From: Micromonospora gifhornensis
Lineage (GTDB): Bacteria > Actinomycetota > Actinomycetes > Mycobacteriales > Micromonosporaceae
Length of the DNA stretch: 64,000 bases
Direction: 5' to 3'
NCBI RefSeq assembly: GCF_016863515.1
Contig: NZ_BOPA01000026.1
Span: forward strand, 115,604 to 179,603
A model generated the notes under the pieces. The model did no database searches. It had not been told where the DNA came from and was given only the letters and a program-made list of their open reading frames with translations. Below are positions 34,034 to 42,062 of this stretch, one piece after another. Each line of letters starts with the position of its first letter. The stretch's first letter is position 1. The position numbers were made by a program, and so were the translations under genes.

Positions 34034-35184
34034 GACCTCCGGTCGGTGGCCGCGCTGGCGAGGCCGAACAGTGCGGTACGGGCGGTCTCGTCGATCCTGA
34101 CGGTGGCGAGCGCGTCCAGTGCCTCCTGGACCCGCTCGTCGATCATCCGCTCGATCCGGTCGACCGCGCCGGTGTCGAACACGATCTCGGCCAGGCGAGC
34201 CACCTCCGGCTCGCCCGGCAGCGAGCCGGTGCCGTCCAACGCCTGCCGCTGGGCCGGTGAGGCCAGCTCGCGGGCCAGCATGAGCAGCGCGGTCGGCTTG
34301 CCGGTGCGCAGGTCGTCGCCGGCCGGTTTGCCGGTGGCGGTCGGATCGCCGTACACCCCGAGCAGGTCGTCGCGGAGCTGAAAGGCTTCGCCGACGGCAA
34401 GGCCGTAGCGGGTGTACGCGGCGGTCAGTGGCGTGTCGCCATGGACGCCGGCCAGGCTCGCCCCGAACAGCAACGGGCGCTGGACGGTGTAGCTGGCGGT
34501 CTTGTAGCGGGCGACCCGTAGCGCCCGGTCGACCGACCAGTTCTCCGGGTCGGCCTCGCCGAGGATGTCGAGGTACTGCCCGGCGATCGTCTCCACCCGC
34601 ATCCGGTCGTAGCCGCGGCGTACGTCGAACAGGCGGCTCGCCGGCAGCGCGGCCCGGGCCAGCAACTGGTCGGCCCAGACCATGCAGAGGTCCCCGATCA
34701 GCACCGCCACCGCCTCGCCGAACCGGCCGGGGTCGCCGCTGCGCCCCGCGGCGGCATGTTGAGCGGCCGCGGCCACGTGGGCGGTCGGTCGGCCCCGACG
34801 GGTCGCCGAGTGGTCCATCACGTCGTCGTGGACCAGGGCGAAGGTGTGCAGCAGTTCCAACGTGGCCAGTGCGGGCAGCACCCCGTGCAGCGGCTCGTCG
34901 CCGCTGGCCACGCCGCGCCACCCCCAGTAGCCGAAGGTCGGGCGGACCCGTTTGCCGCCGGCGAGGACGCAGTCGCGGGCCGTGGCGGCGAATCCGCCCA
35001 TCGCCGGATCGATCGTGGTCAGCGCGTCGACCTCGGCGTCGAGGAATTCGGCGAGGGTCTGCTCGACCGCGGTGACGAGATCCCGTGTGTACGCCGCGAG
35101 GACAGCCGGAATCGGTTCATCTCCACCGACCGGCTGTTCAGGCAACACGCGAAGGAGGTTACCCGTTGGTCGGTCGTTGGCCAT
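34030..35184 (-). CDS. crtE: Polyprenyl (geranylgeranyl) diphosphate synthase
   Basis: 384-residue trans-isoprenyl diphosphate synthase. First aspartate-rich motif in LVHDDVMDHSATRRGRPT, second in FQLRDDLLGVYGD, both with DDxxD, and GGKRVRPTFGYWG upstream. Chain length is inferred as C20 from the carotenoid context. First gene of the leftward crtE-crtI-idi-litR operon; ATG 35184 lies 12 bases from a TAGGGT -10. Confidence 0.92.
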   Translation of the reverse strand: MANDRPTGNLLRVLPEQPVGGDEPIPAVLAAYTRDLVTAVEQTLAEFLDAEVDALTTIDPAMGGFAATARDCVLAGGKRVRPTFGYWGWRGVASGDEPLHGVLPALATLELLHTFALVHDDVMDHSATRRGRPTAHVAAAAQHAAAGRSGDPGRFGEAVAVLIGDLCMVWADQLLARAALPASRLFDVRRGYDRMRVETIAGQYLDILGEADPENWSVDRALRVARYKTASYTVQRPLLFGASLAGVHGDTPLTAAYTRYGLAVGEAFQLRDDLLGVYGDPTATGKPAGDDLRTGKPTALLMLARELASPAQRQALDGTGSLPGEPEVARLAEIVFDTGAVDRIERMIDERVQEALDALATVRIDETARTALFGLASAATDRRS

Positions 35185-35196
35185 GCCGCTGAGCGT

Positions 35197-35234
35197 ACCC
35201 TAGGGTTCATGTTGCGTCGATTGGTGCGTCGATT
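35197..35234. promoter_or_regulatory. Bidirectional crtE/crtB promoter with palindromic -10 and direct repeats
   Basis: ACCCTAGGGT (35197-35206) is a perfect palindrome, so TAGGGT can act as -10 on both strands: leftward for crtE and rightward for crtB. TGCGTCGATT occurs twice in direct orientation at 35213-35222 and 35225-35234, 12 bases apart (just over one helical turn). The repeats overlap the crtE -35 region and the start of the crtB transcript, the right place for a LitR-type repressor. Confidence 0.6.
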
Positions 35235-35247
35235 CTGAGGAGGGCGA

Positions 35248-36159
35248 ATGGATCTGGACCTCGCCGCCGCTTACGAACGGTGTCGTGACCTGCACAGACA
35301 GCACGGACGCACCTACTATCTCGCTACCCGCCTGCTGCCCGCATGGAAACGCCGACACGTCCATGCCCTGTATGGATTCACCCGCTACGCCGACGAGATC
35401 GTGGACCGCACCGAGGCGCTGCCGTCGGCCGAGCGGGCCGCCCTGCTCGACGACTGGGGTGGACGGTTCGTGGCCGGGCTGCACGGCGAACCGGTCGACG
35501 ACCCGCTGCTGCCGGCGGTGCTGCACACCATCGCCGTCTTCGATCTCGACCGGGAGGACTTCGCCTCGTTCCTCAAGAGCATGGCGATGGACCTGACCGT
35601 CACGTCCTACCGCACCTACGATCACCTGCTGGACTACATGGAGGGATCGGCGGCCGTCATCGGCACCATGATGCTGCCGATCCTGGGCAGCTCGAACCTG
35701 CTGGCCGCCCGTGAGCCCGCCCGCCAACTCGGCTTCGCGTTCCAGCTCACCAACTTCATCCGGGACGTGGCCGAGGACCTCGACCGGGGCCGGACGTACC
35801 TGCCGGACGAGGATATGGCCGAGTTCGGCGTGACCCGGGACGATCTGCTGGCTTGCCGGGCCGCCGGTCGGGCCACCGAGCCGGTCCGGGAGCTGATCCG
35901 GTACGAGGTCACCCGCGCCCAGGCGCACTACGCCGCCGCCGCGGCAGGGGTGATCCTGCTGGACGCCGGCTCACAGTCCTGCATCCGCACCGCGTACCTG
36001 CTCTACGGCGGCATCCTCGACGAGGTGGCCGCCCAGGACTACGACGTGTTCGCCCGGCGAGCCACCGTCCCGCAGCGACGCCGCCTGACCGTGGCGGCTC
36101 GTGCCCTGCTCGCCCCGCCCGGCACCCCGGTACCCCTACCCGGACCTCCCCCTCGCTGA
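35248..36159 (+). CDS. crtB: Phytoene synthase
   Basis: Condenses two GGPP to phytoene. 303 residues; YTRYADEIVD is the first aspartate-rich motif and LTNFIRDVAEDLDRGRTYLP the second, both binding diphosphate-Mg. ATG 35248 follows TGAGGAGGGCGA. Divergent from crtE across a 63-base promoter region. Downstream the gene runs into a C-rich tract and a copy of the 74 bp repeat element. Confidence 0.95.
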   Translation: MDLDLAAAYERCRDLHRQHGRTYYLATRLLPAWKRRHVHALYGFTRYADEIVDRTEALPSAERAALLDDWGGRFVAGLHGEPVDDPLLPAVLHTIAVFDLDREDFASFLKSMAMDLTVTSYRTYDHLLDYMEGSAAVIGTMMLPILGSSNLLAAREPARQLGFAFQLTNFIRDVAEDLDRGRTYLPDEDMAEFGVTRDDLLACRAAGRATEPVRELIRYEVTRAQAHYAAAAAGVILLDAGSQSCIRTAYLLYGGILDEVAAQDYDVFARRATVPQRRRLTVAARALLAPPGTPVPLPGPPPR

Positions 36160-36263
36160 CCCCACCCCGCTGACCCCACCCCGCCAACCGCCCACCCCGC
36201 CGCCCCCGCCCCGCCGCCCGCCCGCCCCGCCCCGCCCCGCCCGCCCCGCCGATCGTCCGCCCC

Positions 36264-36336
36264 GTCGATCTTGCACTTTCCGTCCCCGCAAATGCCGCGC
36301 AAGGGTTGAATGGGTGACCGAAAGTGCAAGATCGAC
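36264..36336. repeat. 73 bp inverted-ended intergenic element, copy 3
   Basis: Starts GTCGATCTTGCACTTTCCG and ends AAAGTGCAAGATCGAC; 73 bases against 74 in the other copies. The enclosing gap 36160-36472 has no gene: left of the element is a C-rich tract (CCCCGCC repeats, about 36160-36260) and right of it a G-rich tract (GGGTGGGTGG..., about 36337-36460), the same C-left/G-right layout as the locus near 6.2 kb. Confidence 0.88.
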
Positions 36337-36472
36337 GGGGTGGGTGGGTGGCTGGGGCGGGTGGGGTGGGAGGGGTGAGCGTGGGGTGGGGTGTGGGGGT
36401 GGGAGGGGGTGGTTGGGGGAGGTTGTTCTTGTCGGGCGGTTTGGGGGCGGGTAGGGCGGGAAGTCGGTAGTT

Positions 36473-37324
36473 GTGCGAGAGCTATTGACGAAGATCGAGC
36501 AGAATTCCCGGCTTGACCGGTTCGGTGATCGGTTGCAGCGCGCGGTGCAGGGCACCCTGCGGGGGCAGCGCGTCCGTGATCTCCTGCACGGGGTCTGGCT
36601 GGGGCATCCCCTGCACCCCGCGATGGTGCAGGTCACGGTCGGTTCCTGGATGAGTGCGGCGGTACTGGATCTGCTGCCGGGGCAGCGGCGGGCGGCCACC
36701 GCGCTGATCGCGGTCGGCACCGCCAGCGCCGTGCCGTCCGCGGTGGCGGGTCTCAACGACTGGGCGGCCCTGGCCCGTGACCAGCGCCGGGTCGGCCTGG
36801 TGCACGCCGCGTCGAACAGCGTGGCCCTGGTGTTGTACGGGGGCTCGCTGGCCGCACGGTTGTCGGGTCGCCACGGCCTCGGCCGTACGCTCGGCTTCCT
36901 CGGACTCAGTGCGGCGAGCGCGGGGGCGTACATCGGCGGGCATCTGGCGTACAAGCAGGGTGCCCAGGTGAACGTGAGCGTCTCCGACCTGCACCTGATC
37001 AGCGAGGGGTGGCATGCGGTCGCCGAGATCGACAGTTTGCCTCAGCGGGAACTGATCACCCGCAAGGTCGACGAGGTGTCGGTGATCCTCTACCGGCACG
37101 GCGACGACGTGACGGTGATGCTGGAGCGCTGCCCCCACCAGAGCGGGCCGCTCGGCGAGGGCGAGGTACGCGAGATCGACGGCCACGCCTGCGTGGTCTG
37201 CCCCTGGCACGGCAGCACCTTCCGCCTCAACGGTGGCGAGGTGGTGCACGGTCCATCCTCGAACGACCAGCAGATCCTGCCCACCCGCGTGGTGAACGGC
37301 AAGGTCGAGGCACGCCTGCCCTGA
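36473..37324 (+). CDS. Rieske [2Fe-2S] protein with N-terminal DUF2231-type membrane domain
   Basis: 283 residues. Residues about 40-165 form a four-helix membrane domain with GVWLGHPLHPAMVQVTVGSW, typical of DUF2231. The C-terminal 110 residues are a Rieske domain with Cys 220-x-His 222 and Cys 243-x2-His 246 (CPHQSGPLG, CPWHGSTF) binding the cluster. Likely a membrane-bound electron carrier; partner unknown. GTG 36473; no good ribosome-binding site, and the G-rich repeat flank reaches almost to the start. Confidence 0.88.
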   Translation: MRELLTKIEQNSRLDRFGDRLQRAVQGTLRGQRVRDLLHGVWLGHPLHPAMVQVTVGSWMSAAVLDLLPGQRRAATALIAVGTASAVPSAVAGLNDWAALARDQRRVGLVHAASNSVALVLYGGSLAARLSGRHGLGRTLGFLGLSAASAGAYIGGHLAYKQGAQVNVSVSDLHLISEGWHAVAEIDSLPQRELITRKVDEVSVILYRHGDDVTVMLERCPHQSGPLGEGEVREIDGHACVVCPWHGSTFRLNGGEVVHGPSSNDQQILPTRVVNGKVEARLP

Positions 37325-37424
37325 CCCCCGGGGTACGGCGGCAGGCCCGACGCTGCGGCCCGCGCACCGACCGCCCGCCACGGCAGTCGCTCGTGCCGCC
37401 AGTCGCTCGTGCCGGTAGGTGTCG

Positions 37425-38735
37425 TCAGTCTTTGCGGTGTCGGCCGGTGGGAAGTTCGCGGGGTGCGCTGCTGCGCCGGTGCTGCCAGGTGCTGGCCGAG
37501 GTGGTCGCGGGTCGTCGGCGCAGACCCAGGACTGCGCCGATCTGTGCGCCGACGATGCTGGCCACGGCCAGTACGGCGGAGATGGCCAGGGGTCGGTTCA
37601 CCCGGTCGGGATCGCCTGCGCGGGCCGCGCCCACCGTCACCACCGGCGGATGGTTGTCGGAAACCTCGTCGCGTGGCGCGGTCGGCTGTCGATCCTCGGG
37701 CGCGGCGGGCGCTGGTGTCGCGGCTGCCGGCCCTGAGGTGCTCCCACCCGGCTGACCGGAGGCGCCACCCCGCGTCGCCCCGTCCTGCGTGGCCCCACCC
37801 GGCCCCGTCCCACCCGGCCCTGATCCGCCCGGCCCCGTCCCGCCGGGTCCCGATCCGCCCGGCCCCGATCCGCCCGGTTTCGCCGGGGCGGGCGTTTCTG
37901 CTCCGCTGTCCGGGGCGGCCGGTTCGGGCGAGGGCCGTGCCGGCGTCGCCTTCGGGGTTACCAGCCGACCGGTGGCGTGTGCCCGTACGCCCTGGTCCTG
38001 GGCCTCCGCCGGGAGCGTGATCAGTTGGCCGGGGCGGATCTGGTCAGGGTTGCGGAGTCCGTTGAGGGCAGCCAGTTTGCGGTAGTCGTCGAAGTCGTCC
38101 AGGTACCGGTCGGCGACCTTGCCGAGGTAGTCGCCCTTGGCCACCTGGTAGACCGGAGCATCGACCGTGGCCCGGTCCGCCCGCACCGTCGCCTGCGAAC
38201 CCATGGCCGTCGAGCCCACGGCCGTCGAACCCATGGTGGTCGAGCCCATGGTGGTCGAGGCGATCGTGGTCGAGGTGGCCGGGGACGCGTACGCGACGGT
38301 CGCGGTGGGTGCGGTGTACGGCCCGGAGGTGTACGCGGCGGTGGCGGCGGCGGCCGGGCTGGCGACGAGGATCAGCGCGACCGAGCCGACCAGGGCGGCG
38401 GCGGCCCGCTGCTGGCGGCCCATCCCGGGCAGCCGGGGTGCCGGTCGGCGCAGCGCCTGTGCGCCCAACTCCACGAGCACCGAGATGGCGAAGGTGGCCC
38501 AACCGAACCAGCCGACCAGGGCCAGCGCCCGCAGGAACAACTGGCCGTCGTCGCGGCTGGTGAGGGTGGTGCCGATCTCCGCCAGTGTCGGTACGTGGTC
38601 GGGCAACGGGTTGCCGGCGAAGGCCAGCAGCGCGATCGGCCCGCCGACCAGCAGGCCGAGCAGCACGACGAGCGCACCGAAGCCGGTCAGGATGCGACCG
38701 AGCCGTCGTACGGCGGTACCACCCGATGCGGCCAT
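37425..38735 (-). CDS. LysM-domain membrane protein at end of Tad cluster
   Basis: 436 residues. Two N-terminal TM helices (FGALVVLLGLLVGGPIALLAF and a second near 75-90), a third near 115-130, a MGSTTMGST-type repeat, then a LysM domain (VYQVAKGDYLGKVADRYLDDFDDYRKLAALNGLRNPDQIRPGQLITLP) for peptidoglycan binding. A GGSGPGGTGP collagen-like linker follows, then a final TM helix and a basic tail. It may anchor or open a path for the Tad pilus through the cell wall. Separated by 16 bases from the TadG-like gene, so probably in the same operon. Confidence 0.8.
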   Translation of the reverse strand: MAASGGTAVRRLGRILTGFGALVVLLGLLVGGPIALLAFAGNPLPDHVPTLAEIGTTLTSRDDGQLFLRALALVGWFGWATFAISVLVELGAQALRRPAPRLPGMGRQQRAAAALVGSVALILVASPAAAATAAYTSGPYTAPTATVAYASPATSTTIASTTMGSTTMGSTAVGSTAMGSQATVRADRATVDAPVYQVAKGDYLGKVADRYLDDFDDYRKLAALNGLRNPDQIRPGQLITLPAEAQDQGVRAHATGRLVTPKATPARPSPEPAAPDSGAETPAPAKPGGSGPGGSGPGGTGPGGSGPGGTGPGGATQDGATRGGASGQPGGSTSGPAAATPAPAAPEDRQPTAPRDEVSDNHPPVVTVGAARAGDPDRVNRPLAISAVLAVASIVGAQIGAVLGLRRRPATTSASTWQHRRSSAPRELPTGRHRKD

Positions 38736-38751
38736 GACGACCTTCCTTCTC

Positions 38752-39177
38752 TCAGGGGAGCCCGGTCAGCGGCCGCGCGGTCGCCTCACCGGTGACGGTG
38801 ACGGTGTTGGAGAAGCCGAAGAGGCCGAGCATGGCCCGGCTGTAGGTGACCGAGACGCGTACCCGGATCTGGGTTTCGCCGTCGACCACCGGGAAGTTGA
38901 CGGTGTGACCGCTGGCCCCGGCGGCGGCGAGGTAGTCCGCGACGGCGCGACGGGCCTGTGGTCGGTTGATCTGTTTGGGCCCGCCCTCGATGGCGGTGGC
39001 CAGGTCGATGGCCTGCCCGCCCGCCCGGGCCGCCTCGGCGGCCAGGTTCTCGGCCCGCTGGAGGGTACGCAGCTGCCCCGCGCCGTCGAACGCCATGCCG
39101 ATGATGGCCAGCACTCCGACGAGGGCGATGGCGAGGAAGATGCTCACCCGCCCGGCATCGCCCCGGCCGGCGGTCAT
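38752..39177 (-). CDS. TadG/TadE-like pilus assembly protein
   Basis: 141 residues; N-terminal RGDAGRVSIFLAIALVGVLAIIGMAFDGAG is the single membrane helix of pseudopilin-like Tad proteins, followed by a small extracellular beta domain. The glutamate expected at +5 of the helix is replaced by Phe. ATG 39177 overlaps the upstream TadE stop by four bases. Confidence 0.8.
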   Translation of the reverse strand: MTAGRGDAGRVSIFLAIALVGVLAIIGMAFDGAGQLRTLQRAENLAAEAARAGGQAIDLATAIEGGPKQINRPQARRAVADYLAAAGASGHTVNFPVVDGETQIRVRVSVTYSRAMLGLFGFSNTVTVTGEATARPLTGLP

Positions 39178-39641
39178 CCTCGACTCCGGTAGCGGTCCAG
39201 CGGCGAGGTGAACGAGGCGGTGATCCGGCTGCCCGCCGGCATGTTCTTCAGCGCGGGAAGCCTGACGTCCTGGTAGGACACTGTGCAGGCGAGTTCCACG
39301 GTGACCGAGGCGTCCTGCCCGACACGGCTGCGGAACGCCGCGTTGAAGGTGGTGGACCGGCCGTCGACCGTACCCCGGAAGGTGATCTGTGGGGCGCCGG
39401 TGCAGGCCACGCCCCGCCAGTCGAGCTGCTGCCGGGCCGCCTCCCGGGCCTCCCGGCGGGCGGTGGGGGCGTCCCGGGAGATCGAGGCCGCGCGGGCGGC
39501 GTCGTGGGCGGCGGCCTCCAGCGCCTCACTGGCCACGGCGGTACGGCCGGCGACCCCGGCCAGCACCATCAGCGCCACGAAGGCAGGTGCCAGCACGGCC
39601 ACCTCGATCGAGACCGAGCCCCGGCTCATGGTGCGGTCCAT
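39174..39641 (-). CDS. TadE-family pseudopilin
   Basis: 155 residues. SRGSVSIEVAVLAPAFVALMVLAGVAGRTAV is a class III prepilin-like segment with Glu at +5, followed by a helical EALEAAAHDAARAASI region and an extracellular domain with a Cys pair. Probably processed by the prepilin peptidase encoded at 47.2 kb. Overlaps its neighbours at both ends. Confidence 0.82.
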   Translation of the reverse strand: MDRTMSRGSVSIEVAVLAPAFVALMVLAGVAGRTAVASEALEAAAHDAARAASISRDAPTARREAREAARQQLDWRGVACTGAPQITFRGTVDGRSTTFNAAFRSRVGQDASVTVELACTVSYQDVRLPALKNMPAGSRITASFTSPLDRYRSRG

Positions 39642-40069
39642 CGTTCCACCGTCCCGTGTGCGCTCTGCCGCACCGAGAAGCTGACGCCCGGTACGACCGA
39701 CAGGGCGCGACCGGTCACCGTGCAGGTCACGTCGGTGGCCGTGGTGACGCAACTCGGTCCCGGGTCCTTCCAGCCGACCAGCCAGTCGCCCGCCTGGTTG
39801 AGGAACTTCGTCGCCCGCTCGGCACCGGCGTTCGGTGCGGCCTCGTGCAGCCGTTGGGCGTTGACGCCGCTCTGCGCGGCGTTGAGCGCGGTCGAGCGGG
39901 CCACGAAGACTGCGGCGACCTGGATCGACGCGAACAGCATCAGCAGGATCGCCGGCAGCGTCACGGCCAACTCGACCGGGTTGCCGCCTCGTTCGCCGTC
40001 GCCGGGCAGCCGGTGGTGCCGGCGCGCGACGGCGCGCCGGCACCACCTCTCGAACCGGAAACGACGCAT
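39626..40069 (-). CDS. TadE-family pseudopilin
   Basis: 147 residues. A basic leader of about 27 residues ends ERGGNPVELAVTLPAILLMLFASIQVAAVF, with Glu in the expected position of the membrane helix; then NAAQSGVNAQRLHEAAPN and a Cys pair in CVTTATDVTC. Minor pilin or assembly factor of the Tad machine. Three bases after the small pilin-like gene on the transcript. Confidence 0.85.
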   Translation of the reverse strand: MRRFRFERWCRRAVARRHHRLPGDGERGGNPVELAVTLPAILLMLFASIQVAAVFVARSTALNAAQSGVNAQRLHEAAPNAGAERATKFLNQAGDWLVGWKDPGPSCVTTATDVTCTVTGRALSVVPGVSFSVRQSAHGTVERWTAP

Positions 40070-40071
40070 CG

Positions 40072-40266
40072 TCAGTTGGCCGGCGGACCGGGGAGGGCGT
40101 CCATCCAGTTGTTGGCTGCGGCGAGGGCGGCGGCGGTCACCGCGAGGGCCACCGTCACCAGACCAAAGATGATCACGGCGGTGGGCACCGGGCTGTCGCC
40201 GCGATCGCCGGCGAGTTCGGCCAGCCGCGCGCGTAGCGCGGCGTGCAGGTAGGTGAGGACGGACAT
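40072..40266 (-). CDS. Candidate Tad pilin (small single-helix protein)
   Basis: 64 residues: a 23-residue charged leader, then GDSPVPTAVIIFGLVTVALAVTAAALAAANNW, one hydrophobic helix and a short polar end. Size and position between TadC and TadE genes are those of Flp-type pilins. The +5 Glu of classical Flp pilins is absent and Pro occupies that area, so processing by the usual rule is uncertain. ATG 40266 has AAAGGAGCA upstream. Confidence 0.65.
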   Translation of the reverse strand: MSVLTYLHAALRARLAELAGDRGDSPVPTAVIIFGLVTVALAVTAAALAAANNWMDALPGPPAN

Positions 40267-40296
40267 CGAACTGCTCCTTTGCTGACGGGGGTTGGC

Positions 40297-41160
40297 CTAG
40301 AGGCGGGCCAGGAACGGATAGATGGCGAAGCCGAGCAGGACGAAGACCAGCAGCGCGCCGGGGATGTCGAGCCGACTGGTCACCCCCTCGGCGCGAGCCA
40401 GGTTGTCGGTGCGGATCTGGTCGCGTAGCGAGTCGGCGCGGCTGCGCAGCGTCTCGTGCACCTGGGCGCCCTCGCTGCCGGAGGACTGCATGATCGCGCC
40501 GACATCGCCCAGCTCGGGGATGCCGATCCGATCGGCGAGGTCACGCAACTCGTCCCAGGGGGAGTGCATCTGCATCTGGGCCATCCGCAGCGCCTCGGAG
40601 ATCCGCTCGAAGACCCAGCCCTCGCAGATCGCCGCCGCCCGCTCCAGCGACTGCACCGGGCCGTGCGCGGCGGAGAGTTGCAACGCCACAAGGTCCAGGT
40701 AGGTGCAGACCGCCTGGCGGAACTCCTCCCGGGCGGCCTCGGCGCGGGTCACTACCGCCCGGTGCGCCACCAGGGCACAGAGCGCCGCCAGACCGAGGCT
40801 GCCCAGCACCGGTACGACAAGCGGCAGCGAGATGCCGACGGCGAACAGCGCGAAGCTGAGCAGGGCTGGCGCGGCGAGGCCGATCAGCGCCGAGAGCAGC
40901 AGGGAGAGCGTGTACTGCTCGGGGGTGCGGTCGAGCAGGGCGAGCTGTCGGTGCGGTGGGCGCAGCCAGCGGGCCAGACCGGTGAGCCACTCCAGTTGAC
41001 GGGCGGCGGGACCGGGCCGGGCGACTCCGGCCGGCGGATGTAGCCGGCGCAACGCCGGGCCGAGCGCGGGGGTGGCCGGCACCAGTTCGCGTACCACCAG
41101 GAACACGCCCAGCCCGACCGCTGATCCGGCGACCACGGCGACGAAGAGGTGCAGGTTCAC
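40297..41160 (-). CDS. tadC: Type II secretion F-domain inner membrane protein (TadC-like)
   Basis: 287 residues with N- and C-terminal membrane helices and a central T2SSF domain (AVCTYLDLVALQLSAAHGPVQSLERAAAICEGWVFERISEALRMAQM). With TadB it forms the platform that the ATPase acts on. GTG 41160 overlaps the tadB stop by four bases. Confidence 0.88.
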   Translation of the reverse strand: MNLHLFVAVVAGSAVGLGVFLVVRELVPATPALGPALRRLHPPAGVARPGPAARQLEWLTGLARWLRPPHRQLALLDRTPEQYTLSLLLSALIGLAAPALLSFALFAVGISLPLVVPVLGSLGLAALCALVAHRAVVTRAEAAREEFRQAVCTYLDLVALQLSAAHGPVQSLERAAAICEGWVFERISEALRMAQMQMHSPWDELRDLADRIGIPELGDVGAIMQSSGSEGAQVHETLRSRADSLRDQIRTDNLARAEGVTSRLDIPGALLVFVLLGFAIYPFLARL

Positions 41161-42062
41161 GCCACCGCCTCCTCGGGGTCGGGAGCGGGCAGGAAGCGGG
41201 CCGGTCGCGGCGGTTGGCTCATCGAGCGCACCCAGGCCAGCAGGCCGACGAAGGCGGCACCGAGCAGCGCCATCACCAGCTGACCGAACGGCGTGCCGTA
41301 CGGCTGCACGTACTCGGCGTTGAACAGCCCGTACGCGATGGTGGCCAGGGTCATCCCGGTGAGGAACCGGACCGCGAACCGGGGCTGGGTGCGTTTGGCC
41401 TCGATCTCCCGTCGGGTGGTGACCTCGGCCGCCGCCGCCGAGGCGATCGAGCCGAGCACGTCGCCGAGCCGCTCACCCCGGTCGGTCAGGTGCAGGATGA
41501 GCGCCGCCATCACCTGGTCGCAGACCGGGTCGCCGATCTCGTCGGCGAACGCCAGCAGGGCGGATCGGGCCAGCCAGCCAGCCTGGAGTCGGGCGGCGAG
41601 CAGCCGTACCTCGTCCTGGATCTCCTCGGGCGCGGTGCCGACCGTGCCGATGATCGCCTGCTGGAGTCCCTGCCCGGTGGCGGAGACGTCCTTGAGCCGG
41701 CGGGTCCACTCGCCGACCGCCTCGATCCGGGCGATGGCCCGCTGTTCGGCCCGGCCGACCGAGAACAGCCACGGGGTGCCCGGTACCGCGACCGCGACCA
41801 GCAGGCCGACCACCGGCAGCCCGGTCAGCAGGAAGGCCAACGCGCCCGCCACCACCGCGCCGATCAGCAGCGCCTGGTGGGCCTGCTGCTCGCGGACGGT
41901 GGTGCCGGAGCCGCGCCACAGTCGGCTGATCCCTGGGCCGGCGCCGGGCGCCGGGCCGGGCGGGCGGCGGGTGCCGACCAGTGCGACGACCGTCAACACC
42001 AGCCCGGCCACGCAGGCCGCCCCGGAGACCACGGCGAGAAGTTCGATGTTGTCGAGCACCAC
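41157..42062 (-). CDS. tadB: Type II secretion F-domain inner membrane protein (TadB-like)
   Basis: 301 residues; TM helices at the N-terminus and near 90-125, central T2SSF region (ERIEAVGEWTRRLKDVSATGQGLQQAIIGTVG, LARSALLAFADEIGDPVCDQVMAALILHLTDRGERLGDVL) and C-terminal helices. GTG 42062 directly follows the cpaF stop without a gap. Confidence 0.88.
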   Translation of the reverse strand: MVLDNIELLAVVSGAACVAGLVLTVVALVGTRRPPGPAPGAGPGISRLWRGSGTTVREQQAHQALLIGAVVAGALAFLLTGLPVVGLLVAVAVPGTPWLFSVGRAEQRAIARIEAVGEWTRRLKDVSATGQGLQQAIIGTVGTAPEEIQDEVRLLAARLQAGWLARSALLAFADEIGDPVCDQVMAALILHLTDRGERLGDVLGSIASAAAAEVTTRREIEAKRTQPRFAVRFLTGMTLATIAYGLFNAEYVQPYGTPFGQLVMALLGAAFVGLLAWVRSMSQPPRPARFLPAPDPEEAVA

